From Oryzias latipes (Eukaryota; Chordata; Actinopteri; Beloniformes; Adrianichthyidae), in assembly GCF_002234675.1 (NCBI RefSeq), contig NC_019859.2, positions 13,097,483 to 13,161,482 on the forward strand: a stretch of 64,000 bases of DNA, in the 5' to 3' direction. Shown here in pieces: positions 1 to 13,599 of this stretch (position 1 is the first letter of the stretch; every line of letters begins with the position of its first letter). The notes beneath the pieces were generated by a model that did no database searches, was not told the DNA's origin, and saw only the letters and a program-made list of their open reading frames with translations. The position numbers and the translations under genes are program-made.

Positions 1-879
1 TTGAGCGTGGTCACGACCTCAGTTGTGAGAAGACGATAAAAAACAAATTGAAGTGGTCTTGGCTGGAAAAAAAAGATTTTTAAGGTAGTGTAGGTCAAAT
101 ACTTTTTTGTGTAAAATAATCTCAAAACCACATTTTGAAATAATTTCAATTTTAGTTTTGAGTTTCAGTTTTTATTTTGAATACATTTCTTTATCTAATT
201 TATTTGTATTTCCTAATTACCATGATTTAGTTCAGTATAGTTGACATTAATTATAAGTATTTGATGGTTTGGACCCACACTCCCTTAAAAAATAATGTTT
301 ACAATGTTTAGTTTAGTTTGTATGTTTGTTTTGATATTTCCCAGATTACTTAGTATTGGTGTTAAAGAATTGATGTATTATGTTATAGAATTATAGTTTA
401 AAGCAGATCCCATATTTTGATGTAGTTATAGTTTGAGAAAACAGTGCAAGTGGATGTTGTACATCAGTCATTTCTAAAGCAGAAATAATGTATAAATAAC
501 TGAGGTATTTTCATAGAATATAATAGTTACTGGTGTTCTTTTTGCCATTTGGGGCTTTGATGTTACTATATTTTAGCAATTGTATGTTTTGCAGCTTTAA
601 GGAAAAGCGTAGATTGTAGGATTGTGTTACTTTGAGCAATTTTCCAAATTCTTTTTTAGGACCAGCAAGTCCTTAATGGAGAGTCAAACTAGGGGTTTGA
701 ATGACAAATCATGATGCTCCAATTAGTCTTAGTTTCTTGATAAAGAAGTGAATAACTAGTTGCCAGAATGCACCAGAATGCATCTAAGACCACGTATTTT
801 TCCAAAATTTCGCTCTGTGCCCGCCATATCGCTCAAAGAAAAGTTCAGGGATTTTTTCCTTGCCTGACTTTCATCACTG
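1..879 (-). mobile_element. Partial inverted copy of the 1283-bp TIR element (family also at 20219-21501)
   Basis: The stretch is nearly the reverse complement of about 20219-21097. Base 879 matches the outer end of that element (terminal CAGTGATGAAAG read on the minus strand). The window edge cuts it, so the other end is unseen. No coding frame is recognisable, so it is probably non-autonomous. At its right boundary it meets a sequence that belongs inside the hAT family at 30152-31019, so it seems to have inserted into a copy of that element. Confidence 0.85.
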
Positions 880-1091
880 AATAAAATAAACACAAAGAAA
901 AAGTATTTTATGATCTTTTATATTCCTAACTCCTCAGTGTTTTATCAGGGCCTGTTTGGATGAACAGAGAGCTGAAATCATGGAGATGGTAATTGCTTTT
1001 AGATCAGTTAATGAGGGCAATTTCCAACGGCACACTTGACCATCTCTCACGGCACACTAGTGTGCCGCGGCACACTGGTTGAAAAACACTG
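880..1091 (+). mobile_element. Right end of an hAT-like element, same family as 30152-31019
   Basis: About 210 bases match the last part of the 868-bp element at 30152-31019, including the end GGTTGAAAAACACTG. The internal TIR element at 1-879 replaces the rest. Other copies of the family begin CAGTGTTTTTCAACC, which is the hAT style of terminus. Confidence 0.8.
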
Positions 1092-1337
1092 CTCTAAACA
1101 CACACAATATGAACGCACACTCCTCCCTCCGCTCTGACACCCCCCTCTGTCGCTGCACGCGCGCTCCTCTCCTCTCCTTTTTTCCGCTCCGTCCTCTCAC
1201 ACAGGCACGTGCAGTCCCCAACACACACGCACACACAGGACGGAGCGAAAAAAAAAGGAGAGGAGCGCGCGTGCAGCGACAGAGGGGGATGTCAGAGCGG
1301 AGGGAGGAGTGTGCGTTCATATTGTGTGTGTTTAGAG
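1092..1337. repeat. Long palindrome with arms of about 100 bp
   Basis: The left arm (about 1092-1195) is nearly the exact reverse complement of the right arm (about 1238-1337), with a spacer of about 42 bases. The arms are rich in CACA and CTCC and are GC-rich compared with the AT-rich flanks. Open frames across it on both strands mirror each other and are not genes. It could be a foldback-type MITE. It abuts the hAT end directly. Confidence 0.85.
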
Positions 1338-1510
1338 GAACGAGAACCATAGTAAAGACAAAGTTTCTGGCAACACTGCTGCTAGCTTCTCTTGTAGCAA
1401 TAACATGCTCCCTCCACAGCTCACTGTGACATTACTTTCTGTTAGGTAGTTAGCTGCTCAGCCCAGTAGAAATTTCAGAATAAAAGCACTTCAATTGCTG
1501 CTTTACTTCC

Positions 1511-1850
1511 GTTGTGAGTTAATGTGTTGTGAGGTAAGTTAATGTGTTGTGTTGTGACCCTTCTGGGCCATGAGTTAATGTGTTGTGAGTTAATGTGTTG
1601 TGAGTTATTGTGTTGTGAGTTAATGTGTTGTGTTGTGAGTTAATGTGTTGTGTTGTGAGTTATTGTGTTGTGTTGTGAGTTATTGTGTTGTGTTGTGAGT
1701 TAATGTGTTGTGTGTTAAGTTAATGTGTTGTGTGTAAAGTTAATGTGTTGTGTGTAAAGTTAGTGTGTTGTGTGTAAAGTTAGTGTGTTGTGTGTAAAGT
1801 TAGTGTGTTGTGTATAAAGTTAATGTGTTGTGTTGTGACCCTTCTGGGCC
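1511..1850. repeat. Minisatellite of GAGTTAATGTGTTGT-type units
   Basis: Some twenty degenerate units of about 15-22 bases occur in tandem. They drift from the type GAGTTAATGTGTTGT to GTGTAAAGTTAATGTGTT along the array. The phrase ACCCTTCTGGGCCA occurs near the start (about 1557) and again at the end (about 1837), which suggests expansion by duplication of a larger block. The array lies just upstream of the first kinesin exon. Confidence 0.9.
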
Positions 1851-1961
1851 ACCGTACGAAAAAGGAGAATGAACCTGAGAAGATGCCGCCGCCTATTATT
1901 TTGACATTTGAAAAGTGTTGATCTTCTCTCATTTCAATAAAATTGTATTCTCTCCATTTAG

Positions 1962-2785
<824 letters not shown>

Positions 2786-2934
2786 GTGAGCATTGGCATA
2801 ATAAATATGATAACCTCTAGAAATCGTTTGGTCTGCTTGAACAAAATTAAGAACTATGGAAATACAGTGTGATAAAAAATATATCTTTTAATTTAGTTGT
2901 GCAAGTTGTCTCACTTTAATTTTAACAAGAATTA

Positions 2935-3300
2935 GGGATGCAAGGTTGAAGCTGAACTCTAGAAAGTTTCACTTTGCTAGAAGCCTGGGGCCGGTCATCC
3001 TTTGTTTTCACATGCACCAAAACAAAGAGCTGCTGATTAGGGAGACCAGGAAGAGAAGAGAGCTGAAATACTTGGATAAACCCTTTCACATCTATGAGGA
3101 CTACATCCCTGAAGTTGTTGGCCAAAGGAAGGAGTACAGATCAGTGATGTCCGAACTGTATCGGATGGGATTGAGAGCCTTGCTGCTTTACCCAGTGCGG
3201 CTCCGCATCACTAAACATGATGGGACGCGGCAGAGCATCAGTTCGGTGCTGGAGGCTGAAAAGTTTGGGAAGGATCACAAGACGGACTAATTAAATAATT
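2935..3300 (+). mobile_element. L1-type LINE, ORF1 C-terminal region
   Basis: An open frame at 2946-3290 ends in a block typical of the C-terminal domain of L1 ORF1 proteins (Transposase_22). It has an RKRRELKYL segment, then EVVGQRKEYRSVMSELYRMG, a YPVRLRI strand and a closing SVLEAEKF before the stop. The frame lacks the coiled-coil N-terminal part, so it is 5'-truncated. It lies in intron sequence after kinesin exon 4 of copy A and runs in the same direction. Confidence 0.7.
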
Positions 3301-3939
3301 TGAACATGGGTGAAGTATAAAACTTTGTTCACTTTTAAATCGTGATTTAGGCTTTTTCAGCCACACAGCGGTTTATATTAATGACTGCCCCCTAGCGTGT
3401 CCCTCTTGATCTGGATCATGTTGTGAGTTTGTTTTTGGCTTTCCGGCCACTTGGTTTTTTATTTTTATTATTATTTATTTTTCTTCGTACTCATTATTAC
3501 CAGAATACTTTGCGTGTTACCATGAATGTTTTATTTTCTATTTGGGACAAATTTTCTATTTTATATTTATTTTTTAAGGTATTGTATACATATTTCAGAA
3601 ATATTTGCAAGTCATGGTGTTGCATTCTTTCAGGTATCTCTTTATTTTAATTTTAAATCAGGGCATAGAAGGGTTTAGATTTAGTGTGGAAGTTTTGCAT
3701 TTTGATAGGGTAGGTGTGCTGTTTGTTCTAACAGCTAGTATCACCAGGTCGTTTTAGGGTTTCGGGGGAGGGGGGAGTATGGTTTTTAATTCCTTGCTGT
3801 CAACATTGAACCAAAGGTTTATCTCTGCTTTCATCATCTCAGCCAAAATATGCATTTATGACTGTACCTCGACTAATCACTGTGCTTACTGTTATGGTAT
3901 CCTTTTTTTTTCTTATCTAAATATATTTAGGCCTTAATG

Positions 3940-4546
3940 GCTTGTTCTGTTGATATTGTAACCTGGAATGTCAAAGGAAAAAAGCTCTCACTCACTTAAA
4001 GAAAATGGGTACAGGAATAGCATTTGTTCAGGAAATGCACCTCAAAAATGTAGACAATGCCCACTTGAGAGGTGGTTGGGTTGGACAGCTATTTCATTAG
4101 ACTTTTCAGGCGAAGGGAGTTGCAATATTAATAAATAAGAATATCTCTTTCCCCCCTCCTCAGTCTTAGCTGATCCCAATGGTAGATATGTAATAGTCAC
4201 AGGTTTACTCTATACCTATATATAGGTTTACCCAAGGTCACTCTAGCTAATATATACGCTCCAAACATTGACAATCGAAATTTCTTTCTCGTAATTTTGA
4301 ACGACTGCCATGTTCAAATTCCCATGTTCTCATTATGGGTGGAGACTTAAACTTGTGTTTGAATCCAGAAATGGATAGATCCTCTATTAAACCAGGATAC
4401 GCAATACCCAAAGCCGCTTCCGCTTTCAGTCTTTCCTCTCTACCTATGGCGTCTTGGACATCTGTCGTTTCTTGCATCCACATGACAGACAATACTCTTT
4501 TTCTCCAATGCTCACAAGACCTACAGTAGAATAGACTATTTTCTAA
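3940..4546 (+). mobile_element. L1-type LINE, start of ORF2 (endonuclease) with decay
   Basis: About 650 bases after the ORF1 remnant, frames begin with VTWNVKG and VQEMHL, followed in another frame by MGGDLNLCLNPEMDR. These are the landmarks of the apurinic endonuclease domain at the start of L1 ORF2. Frameshifts and stops separate the pieces. The element stops near 4546, where a duplicated piece of kinesin intron and exon begins. The reverse transcriptase is absent, so this copy lacks its 3' part, which is unusual for a LINE. Confidence 0.65.
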
Positions 4547-5100
<554 letters not shown>

Positions 5101-5101
5101 A

Positions 5102-6800
5102 CCGTATTTTCCGGACCATAAGTCGCCCTTTTTTCATAGTTTTGCAAGGGGTGCGACTAGGGCTGTGACGATAACTGCATCACCGCGGTGATGATCGCAT
5201 CACCGCACTTTTTTTTTTTTACTTTTTGCATATGGTGCATGATTGATTTCATTAAACGCATTCATCTTTGCTGATAATTTCCTTTTTCTGCTAGTCCTGT
5301 GTTCAGACTTTCCTTCTTTCTTTCAGACTGTTGTCTCCTTTTCTCCCACCGCGCCTGTCACTCTCTCTCGTAGGTGCGCGCTCTCACTGTCTGCCTCTGC
5401 GCTGCACGTGACACGCGGCTCCTTTTACAGTTACACAAACAGGCGCGCGCTTTCAGAAGCACACATCCTCACTCTACAACAGAAGTTTCCGTCTCGCAAG
5501 GAAATACAACAAATTTACTGCTTTCTAATTATTAATTTCCATTGTATTCATTTCCATTACAAGCTGCGTGCGTTCTTAAGTGCGCGACACTGCCACCCAC
5601 CAGAGGATTTTGTGTTGGAGGGGGGGGGGGGGGGGGGTGGTATTACTGTTCTCCTTCACTCTGTAACACCAAACATGAACTGTTAGATTTCCATGAATAT
5701 CACTACATGTTTTGTTTGGGAACTATTTTTTGCAGCGTAACGTTACGTGTCTGTATAAACAAAGGTGGAGCCTCCTGCCCCGCGTTCTTCATGGGTGTTA
5801 GTTAGGCTTCACGGCTACCGGAAAGGTGACAGTGTCTGCAGTCTGCTTATTACTGGTCAATACATAATATTTGAATAAGATGTCTGTACCAGAGAGAACA
5901 GGTGAAACTTGCGTGCAGCTCCAGAGCGGTCCGCTGCAGAAGAATCAACACACACCCCCAACACACGTGTGCGCACCTACCTACTATTCCTACACAAGAC
6001 ACTCCACGCTCACACACACAGTCAATCTACCACACCTATAGTTAGTTCACAAGTTAGATATGTAGGTGTTACTGTTATTTGTTAACAAAGAATAGTACGT
6101 TGTAATTGTATTTATTTCCGATGCGGCCGCCGGGGGATTTTGTGGGGTTTTTTTTTGGGGGGGGGGGGGGGGGGGGGGTGCCTGGTGGTTCATCACCGCG
6201 GTGATCAAAAATTCGACACCGTCATAGCTCTAGGTGCGACTTATACTTCGCAGCGACTTATATTAGAAATAAATTGAAATAAATACATTGTTAACCCTCC
6301 TGTTATGTTCATTTGTGAGGAACAGAGATGATGTTCCTGGGTCAATTTGATGTATGAGGTATGTTAAGTGTTAAGAGTATGTTAAGTGACTCAGAGAATC
6401 AGCAAACCTTTTTTTACAGTAAGATCTTGAAGGCTAAAAACATAATATTCTATTTTCCAATGATTTCATAGATTCAGAAATGCAATAAAAATGACAATTG
6501 TTTCTACAAATACAGGATGAAAACAGAGTATTAGTTGGCCAATGATGCTTCATGAAAGGAATAAATAAATAAGTATGAGAGAAATACTGTGAAATTATGA
6601 GACAAACAGTCTGCTATGATTGTGTTATATCAGTTTGTGCAAGTTATTATATCTTGGTCTCAGATTTTGTCAAATAAATTTCCCGTCAAAATGCGACTTA
6701 TAGTCCAGTTCGACTTATCTGTGTTTTTTTCTACTTTATAATGCATTTTTGGGCTGGTGCGACTTATACTCCGCAGCGACTTATAGTCCGGAAAATACGG
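5102..6800. mobile_element. MITE-like element with CCGTATTTTCCGGAC termini, carrying a nested element
   Basis: The left end reads CCGTATTTTCCGGACCATAA and the right end is its near reverse complement. TA dinucleotides at 5100-5101 and 6801-6802 flank it. Without the nested insert it would be about 630 bases. There is no transposase. The same terminal pattern, slightly altered (TTTTCACGACCATAAG), occurs on the element at 22169-22693, so both may belong to one non-autonomous family. Confidence 0.75.
5161..6229. mobile_element. Nested element with imperfect terminal repeats and CTAG flanks
   Basis: Sequence beginning GGCTGTGACG and ending CGTCATAGCT interrupts the outer MITE. CTAG stands on both sides (5157-5160 and 6230-6233), consistent with a 4-bp target duplication. 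Both ends carry CATCACCGCGGTGAT palindromes just inside. The interior includes GC-rich stretches and long poly-G tracts near 5621 and 6158. I see no transposase frame. Confidence 0.7.
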
Positions 6801-6974
6801 TAGTTTGTATGTCTGACATTAGGAAGCAGCTTTCCACTAACTAGATTTCATGAACATTTTCTTGGAATTACTGTAGTTACATTATTTTTTAAAATATTTA
6901 CATATCTGATCAGCAACTAAGACTTAATTTCTTTAAAGTGTGTGTGTTCTTTTCTTCATGGGGCCCTAAATTCC

Positions 6975-7105
6975 AGAGATCTGTTGTAGTTGAGGAGCAG
7001 CTGGAAGGAGATGCTTGTCAGGAGGCAATGTCTTTGCTCAACCGTACCACAGACACTACACTCATTTTCCGAAAGAGAACTTTCAGCATAGGCAAAAACC
7101 CATCA
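6975..7105 (+). pseudogene. Possible kinesin-copy exon, family unclear
   Basis: A frame from a plausible acceptor (AATTCCAG at about 6977) encodes RSVVVEEQLEGDACQEAMSL and a little more. It lies between the motor exons and the last exon of copy A, where the neck or tail of a kinesin would be. I do not recognise the peptide, and no second copy is seen beside the duplicated last exon at 14963. It may be unrelated. Confidence 0.3.
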
Positions 7106-7212
7106 ATGACTCAGACAAAACAGTGGACATCCTGTCTTTCATAATAATAAAAATAATAACTAAAATAAATAATAAAAAATCATTTATATTTTTATTTATT
7201 TTTGTGTTGCAG

Positions 7213-7293
7213 AAACTTCCTTTAGACACCATCGTGTATGACGCCATATCCAATGTCACAGAACTGAAGGAGAAAGTCTGTGCTGAGCTTTAA
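7213..7293 (+). pseudogene. Last exon of the kinesin unit, copy A
   Basis: After the acceptor TTGTGTTGCAG a 26-codon frame ends in TAA: KLPLDTIVYDAISNV followed by TELKEKVCAEL. The exon and several hundred bases of 3' flank recur at 14963-15043 with few changes. The 3' flank runs to about 8270 and carries AATAAA at 8234-8239. I infer that it belongs to the kinesin unit because it travels with kinesin exons in both copies. The peptide alone is too short to prove it. Confidence 0.55.
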
Positions 7294-8713
7294 GGTATTC
7301 TTTTGTTGTTGTTGTACTTTGCAACTTTTTAAAGCAAAACAGCTTTAATAATGATTTATTTTTACTTCAAGAGGGGAAATGATTTTATTGAGGCAATGAA
7401 ACAGCCCTCATACAACATTGAGTTGGTACTTCCAGACTTGTTGAATTATTCTCAGAAGTTAATGGGTTAGTTCAAACCCCAACTCTATTAGTTTTAATAG
7501 AATAATAAATTAAATGTAACCCCTTCATGATGTGCAATGTACTATATGATGTCAAAATGTATGTTACAACCTGTTGAGAAAAAAATTGTAAATGGGTTTA
7601 AATAATATGTTTTGTCTTTGTCATTGTTAGCGCCATTTATGTGACATGTTTATAGTTTATTGCCAGCGATGTTATAATTTAATCTTAAAGAACAATGTAT
7701 GCTTTTATTTTGAAGTCAGTAAGTTCTGTTTTTTCTAAAAGGAAATCTTTTGGGTTAATGATGCAATGTGCTGCTGGTGAACTTCTGAAAAAATGAATGG
7801 AACGGTTGTTATACCGTTGTTGGTATGGATGGCATCATTGGCACCTCTACAGAGCCACTCAAACGATTAAGACCGTCTCTTGTTGTTCACTGAGTTTGTT
7901 GGATTCAAGATTGAAATGAGAGAAACAAGAGAGTGCAATGAAGAAGAAAGTTTAACAAAGGTAACTTTACAGTCATCCAGGGACTATTCTGGCTGCCGTG
8001 GACTAGGAGCAGATAGCGAAACTAAACCACTGGAACTGAGCTAGAAAAATGAACAAAATGCAAGTATTTTAGGAACATTTTGTTGATTTCTTTGTTGTTT
8101 TGTTTATATGCATAACTCATAAATTAGAGTTTCTATTTTCTAGCTCTGAATTGAACTTATCCATCTATACACTATGTATTTTTTTCCATTTGTTGATTAG
8201 ATTTGCATTGTTGTCCTGCATGTGTTTATAGTTAATAAAACCAATTTTTGGTGGATAATATTGTATGTGAGTTTTTTTTAAATAAGACTGAAATTGTCGC
8301 ACTTTATTTTGGGTAGTGAAAACATAGGAAATCATGAAAAAAAGGGGACATCAAGATGTTTACAAACCCATATTTTCTTTTTAACATCACAACATAAAAA
8401 GGCAGCAGGTTAAAGAAAAAAGCCTTCATCACCAGCGGCATCCATAATTGGTTGCCAGATTGTTTTTTTAAACTCTTCAATATTGTCATGAAGGGTATGC
8501 GTTAGTTTTTCCAGAGGGAGAATCTTCAAAACCTCTTCACATGCTAAAGGTATGTGCACAATTTATTTATTGCGTTTTTCTTGCATAGGTTTACTGCCAA
8601 CCTTTGGTGCGATCTATTTTTGAAGGGGGTGTGGCTACTTGCTTTGCTTAGACAGGAAGTGGAAAGACCCATGTAAGTCTACATTCTGATTTGGAGCAGC
8701 TTTAAAATAAGCC
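7294..8713 (+). other. 3' flank of kinesin copy A; no gene
   Basis: The first part (7294-7560) and 7977-8165 match the flank of copy B (15044-15480 continuing at 19135). AATAAA at 8234-8239 could be a polyadenylation signal. The rest is AT-rich, with no coding frame that I can support. Confidence 0.5.
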
Positions 8714-9409
8714 CTGTGTCCGAATTACCGCCCTAACCCCTATATAGTGCACTATATAGTACGGTCGCCATTTTGTAAGGGTGTCTGAATCTACAGTTCC
8801 AAAATCGAGTGCAGTAGAAATTTCCCACAAGTCTCTGCGAAAAACCAGTCTGGATCGATGCTCACTACATTAGCAACTATAGACCACAATGCATTGCGTT
8901 TGATCTATCCGAAAGTGGCGGACGGTGGGGCGAAGGTGACTTATAAATGTAAGTATGTTAAGAATTAAGTATCTGTTCTCAAGTATATATTTGTATATAT
9001 ATTATATGACGTGTAATATGTTATATTCCTCGACAACCTACATTATTTTGAAACGTATCAATTTCGGTAATGCTATAACTAACGCTAATTAGCGTCGAAG
9101 GCTAAAAACAAACGCAGTAGGCAGTACATCTAAAAAGGACGAGTTTTAATCACAGTCATAAGTTATGAACACATCTTTTAAATGTGTTAACATATATAGG
9201 GACAGACAAAGATGTTGAGAGATTGATCCGCCTGCGGATGGAGAAAGATAGCTAGTATAGATAGTTTTCAGGCAAAAGATTCGCTTTAGATGCCGGATGG
9301 GAGTAAGATGATTACAGCTCAGATTTGTATTCATTTATCATTAAACTGTCATCATTTGGGGTAAAGGTTTTTGTTGTTCCCTTGTATTTACAGCAGTGAT
9401 ACATGAAAT

Positions 9410-9830
9410 GGGGCTGACATAAATGACAAGTCCAGCCAGAGCAGCAAAGAAATGGAAAAAGCTAAAGACAACATATAAGGTTTGTGAAGAAATGAAGGCC
9501 TAGACATGTCCATGCAGTGGTACTGAGGCAGGGGAACCTTCAGCAGCTTTGTGGAAGTGGTTCTCCTTGATGAATGAGGCAATAGGCAGCAGGGCATCAG
9601 TGAGGCCTCCATGCCTTATCCTGGGAGAACCCTTCCACATCCTCTGCCTCAGTGCAACAACAGCAGGAGCAGGCAGGGGAAGATGAGGAGGAGCCCCCGC
9701 CAGCTAAGAGGCCACGGCGAGGCAGCCTATTCAGTCTGCTAGAAAAGGCAGAGCAGAGAGCAGGAAAGAGCCAGAAGGGAGGAAGAGCGACAGGAGAGAC
9801 TGTTAAGATTACTATAAAAGACTATTGAAA
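9410..9830 (+). pseudogene. Myb/SANT-like DNA-binding protein of PIF/Harbinger, broken
   Basis: In one plus-strand frame SPARAAKKWKKLKTTYK and GEPSAALWKWFSLMNEAIGS resemble the trihelix/MADF-type module of the second Harbinger protein, which in this family helps the transposase bind DNA and enter the nucleus. In a shifted frame EEPPPAKRPRRGSLFSLLEK follows. A stop codon after the first block and a frameshift before the last show that it is dead. The second copy keeps only the very C-terminal part (near 16430-16500). Confidence 0.6.
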
Positions 9831-10034
9831 AAATGTAACATTGTTGTTGTTCTTATTTTTCCAATTATTTTAATAAATGCATGAACAGAAATTAATTACA
9901 TGTATTATTTAAACCTGAGCCATTTTTAACAATCTCAAATAACATTAACAATCATAAACATCAAAGGTAAATATTTACAGTTTCATCTTATATTTAACAC
10001 TTTTGTGTACATCTTAACAATACTCATGGTCTTC

Positions 10035-10615
10035 TAGAACCATTTGTGGAACAGTTGGAGCTGACAGGAAATATTGCTCTCCACCTTGTCTTCATCATCC
10101 CAAATGCTCTCTCCACCACAGGGCCTCAACCGCAATCCTCAGGGGTTCCCTGTAGGGTGTCAGCAGTGTGATTAAATAATGTTTTGGGGCCTTAATTCTT
10201 ATGTGGCAGCCATCAATGCTCCCGACGACCTCTTGGAAGGCAGCAAACCCAGCAAGCTGCTTAAAACCAATGGCCACTAATGGCAGTTAATACTGGGAAG
10301 CCGGATGACCCTTTGCATCAGCAGGCAGGATGCGGTCCGCCGTCCTGTGGACAATGTCACTCACAGTGGACCGTGGCATGTCAAAGGCCCTGGCTACAAC
10401 ACGGTAAGATGTGCCAAAAAACGAACACCAGGACCTCAGTCTCCTGCGCCCACCCCAGATTGTGAGGAACCCAAAGCTGCTCCACCAGATGCTCAATGGT
10501 CCTGCGGGCCAAGTGAAAATCTGGTCTTGTGTCGGACTGACCGTCAGCGTAGAGGACCAGGACAGACACCTTTATGTTGGCAAGGCAGTAGAGACGCGGA
10601 AGACCCTGTAAAATA
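10035..10615 (-). pseudogene. HARBI1-type transposase remnant, copy 1
   Basis: Minus-strand frames give TSYRVVARAFDMPRSTVSDI, a helix-turn-helix segment, then VVGSIDGCHIRIKAP with the first catalytic Asp of the DDE domain, then LLTPYREPLRIAVEAL. The region between the second and third blocks, with the middle Asp, is missing. Frames change between pieces. Family members are DDE transposases that cut at the element ends. This copy cannot be active. Confidence 0.75.
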
Positions 10616-11130
10616 GAACATTAATGATTTCATTTTGGAAATTAAATCTCATTTTTGGAAAGTTTCTATTTATTCTGATGTCTTACATTTTAGTTTATAA
10701 ATTATTTTTGAATGCTGGAAAATCTCATGTGCTTTTGGCTGGGTTTTAGGAGTTTCATATTAAGTTTGAAAAATGAAAGTATTTTTGTTTAAAACAAGTA
10801 TGGTGTAAATCTTTTTTCTAAATAAACTGATATAGAATACTTTGTGTTGAAGGCTGATATGGTTTGACTTACTCTGAACTCACATGTATTTAGACTATAC
10901 AACTCATAATCCAGTGTTGAAAAAGAATGTAAAACTCTTGCCCAGCAGATGGCGTAACCCCAAATGCTGAAGTGTAACTCACAAGTTGTTCATATTATAT
11001 GCATAATAACAAGAACATAGAAAATATAATAGAACCCCTGTAATGCATAATGAAAAGATCATAGAAAATATTATGGAACCCCTTTTCACCTCAACACTGG
11101 CTAGGGCAGCCAGAGGAAAACTTCTGAATC

Positions 11131-11220
11131 TGAGACGTCTGCTTCTCCTCCTTGCCGCTGTGAGACGTCTGCTTCTCCTCCATGCCGCTGTGAGACGTCT
11201 GCTTCACCTCCTTGCTGCCC
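11131..11220. repeat. Three 30-bp tandem units inside the Harbinger element
   Basis: TGAGACGTCTGCTTC repeats at 11131, 11161 and 11191, each in a 30-base unit with one to three differences. The related Harbinger copy has only one such unit (about 18180), so the array grew after the copies split. Confidence 0.85.
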
Positions 11221-11722
11221 CGTGCTGCATATCTGCTCATTTTCGGATTGATCTCACAAAAAACAATCGAATTATTGCAAACAGGAAAACCGCCAGGTTA
11301 ATATTTATAATATATATATAATATTTAGTTTGCCTCCAGACCAGGTGGTGGCAGTAATGCGCCATTCTGTTTTCTTGTCAAGTGCCATATGAACAACACC
11401 CGAAAGAGAAAATTAGTGAGCATGGGTGTCCGAATTGCTTTTAAATCATGGGAACTATCTAGTGCCGCACTATATAGGTTTTAGTAGTTTGGGATTAGGG
11501 TGGGAATTTGGACACAGCCAAGGTTTACTGACTTAAACACTAATACTTTCTATTAGTGGCAGACAATGGGAGATTTCACAACAAGTGGCAGAAGATCTCC
11601 AAAGTAATAAATATATGCTCTTGCAGGTTAGGGGACAATCTTAATGCTTGGTCTCTGAATTTTTTAGTATTTCTTTTTAACTGTAGAGCCAGAATAAAAT
11701 AATTTTGAAGATACAAAGAGGT

Positions 11723-12554
<832 letters not shown>

Positions 12555-12560
<6 letters not shown>

Positions 12561-12595
12561 GGATAACGAGGAAAGTTATCCAGGGTCCAGTTATC
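12555..12595. repeat. Short palindromes at the LINE break
   Basis: CCCTGGATAAC and GTTATCCAGGG form an 11-bp stem around a 7-base loop, followed at once by a second small palindrome, CAGGATCCTCCTG. They mark the point where LINE coding ends. They may be the end of another repeat or a break-repair scar. Confidence 0.6.
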
Positions 12596-13089
12596 AGGAT
12601 CCTCCTGATCCACGGATTTCGTTTCTCGTTCACAACGGCCGTGTCCTGTGGCACATCAGCTACCCCGAACGCGGTAATATGATTTGTCAAATTCGAATTT
12701 ACTTCCATGATTAAAGTGAGGCTGCACCTACGATGACGACACTAAACGGTGCACAATAATGTGCCTTGGCAGAAGATTATGTTGCCCAGTGGCACAACAT
12801 AGTTGAAACAAATGCATAACTCTTCTGTTGCTTGTTGCCAGAGATGTTGCCGAGTTGACGTAGATATCACTGCCGACTTCCGGAACTGGTACCGAGTTGA
12901 TAGCCAGAACTGCCAATGTCGTACCCTGACTAGGGAGGCTCAGGGTGTGCTAACACTTGCCCAAGGTGTACACCCAGGCTAGTGGAGGGAAGGAGGAGCC
13001 TTACATCTCCATTCTAGACCGGCTCCAAGCAGAGTCTAGCCACTGCCCTCTGTCACCTATTACACCAGGAACATCTGTTACTTTTGCAG

Positions 13090-13145
13090 GAGTATGAACA
13101 ACAAGTTTGATCTTCAAGTATTCCCGCACCTTCCTCCTGTCTATA
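13090..13145 (+). pseudogene. Possible N-terminal kinesin exon, copy B
   Basis: The stretch after ACTTTTGCAG matches 20095-20150 closely (frame YELQLQSSSIPAPSS in the other copy). It sits upstream of a motor exon in copy C. The exon limits are not clear and I do not know the peptide from any named kinesin. Confidence 0.35.
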
Positions 13146-13599
13146 GATACATTTTTTTACTGACCAATATGCTACGACCTGTCTTAATAGCTCATATTAT
13201 TGCAAAGCTACTGATTCAGCGAGCTCAAACTTCAAGAGTCAGGTCAGCATATTCATTTTTTGGAAGTAGATGAACCAAATTTTCAAATTGCTGGTTGTAA
13301 GAGCAAAAAGAGTTGCTGGCCTCTTAATAAACTATATTTTTACTGTCTCTGCTTCTACTAAATCAATCACTGGGGTGAAAATCAAAATTAGCTTCTTTTA
13401 TTTTTAATGACTTTTCAGCTCTGAGTGGCAGGCATAACTGAGTGCTGCTCACAACTATTAGCTTTTTCTATGCTAGCAAATAGATGATCTTACTCATTGT
13501 TTTGCTACTCTGATCCACAGATCCACTGCCCTTTATAATAATAAAATTAATGGGAATAATAATTGGGGCTGCAGGCCATGCCTCGAGTGGCGAGGTCCA

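Larger units (their letters stand above)
8714..11517. mobile_element. PIF/Harbinger DNA transposon, about 2.8 kb, decayed
   Basis: The ends are inverted: CTGTGTCCGAATT at the left and AATTTGGACACAG at the right. Inside is a plus-strand Myb/SANT-like remnant (9410-9830) and a convergent minus-strand HARBI1-type transposase remnant (10035-10615). This two-gene layout is known for PIF/Harbinger. The two terminal stretches also share TATATAGTGC-type blocks. A related but rearranged copy lies at 16000-18798. Confidence 0.8.

Noticed and set aside
1057-1429. Overlapping open frames on both strands (97 and 116 codons)
   Set aside because: They arise from a palindrome, so both strands give nearly the same peptide. 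There is no coding signature.
8304-8489. Minus-strand frame after kinesin copy A
   Set aside because: Short, AT-rich, no motif or splice support.
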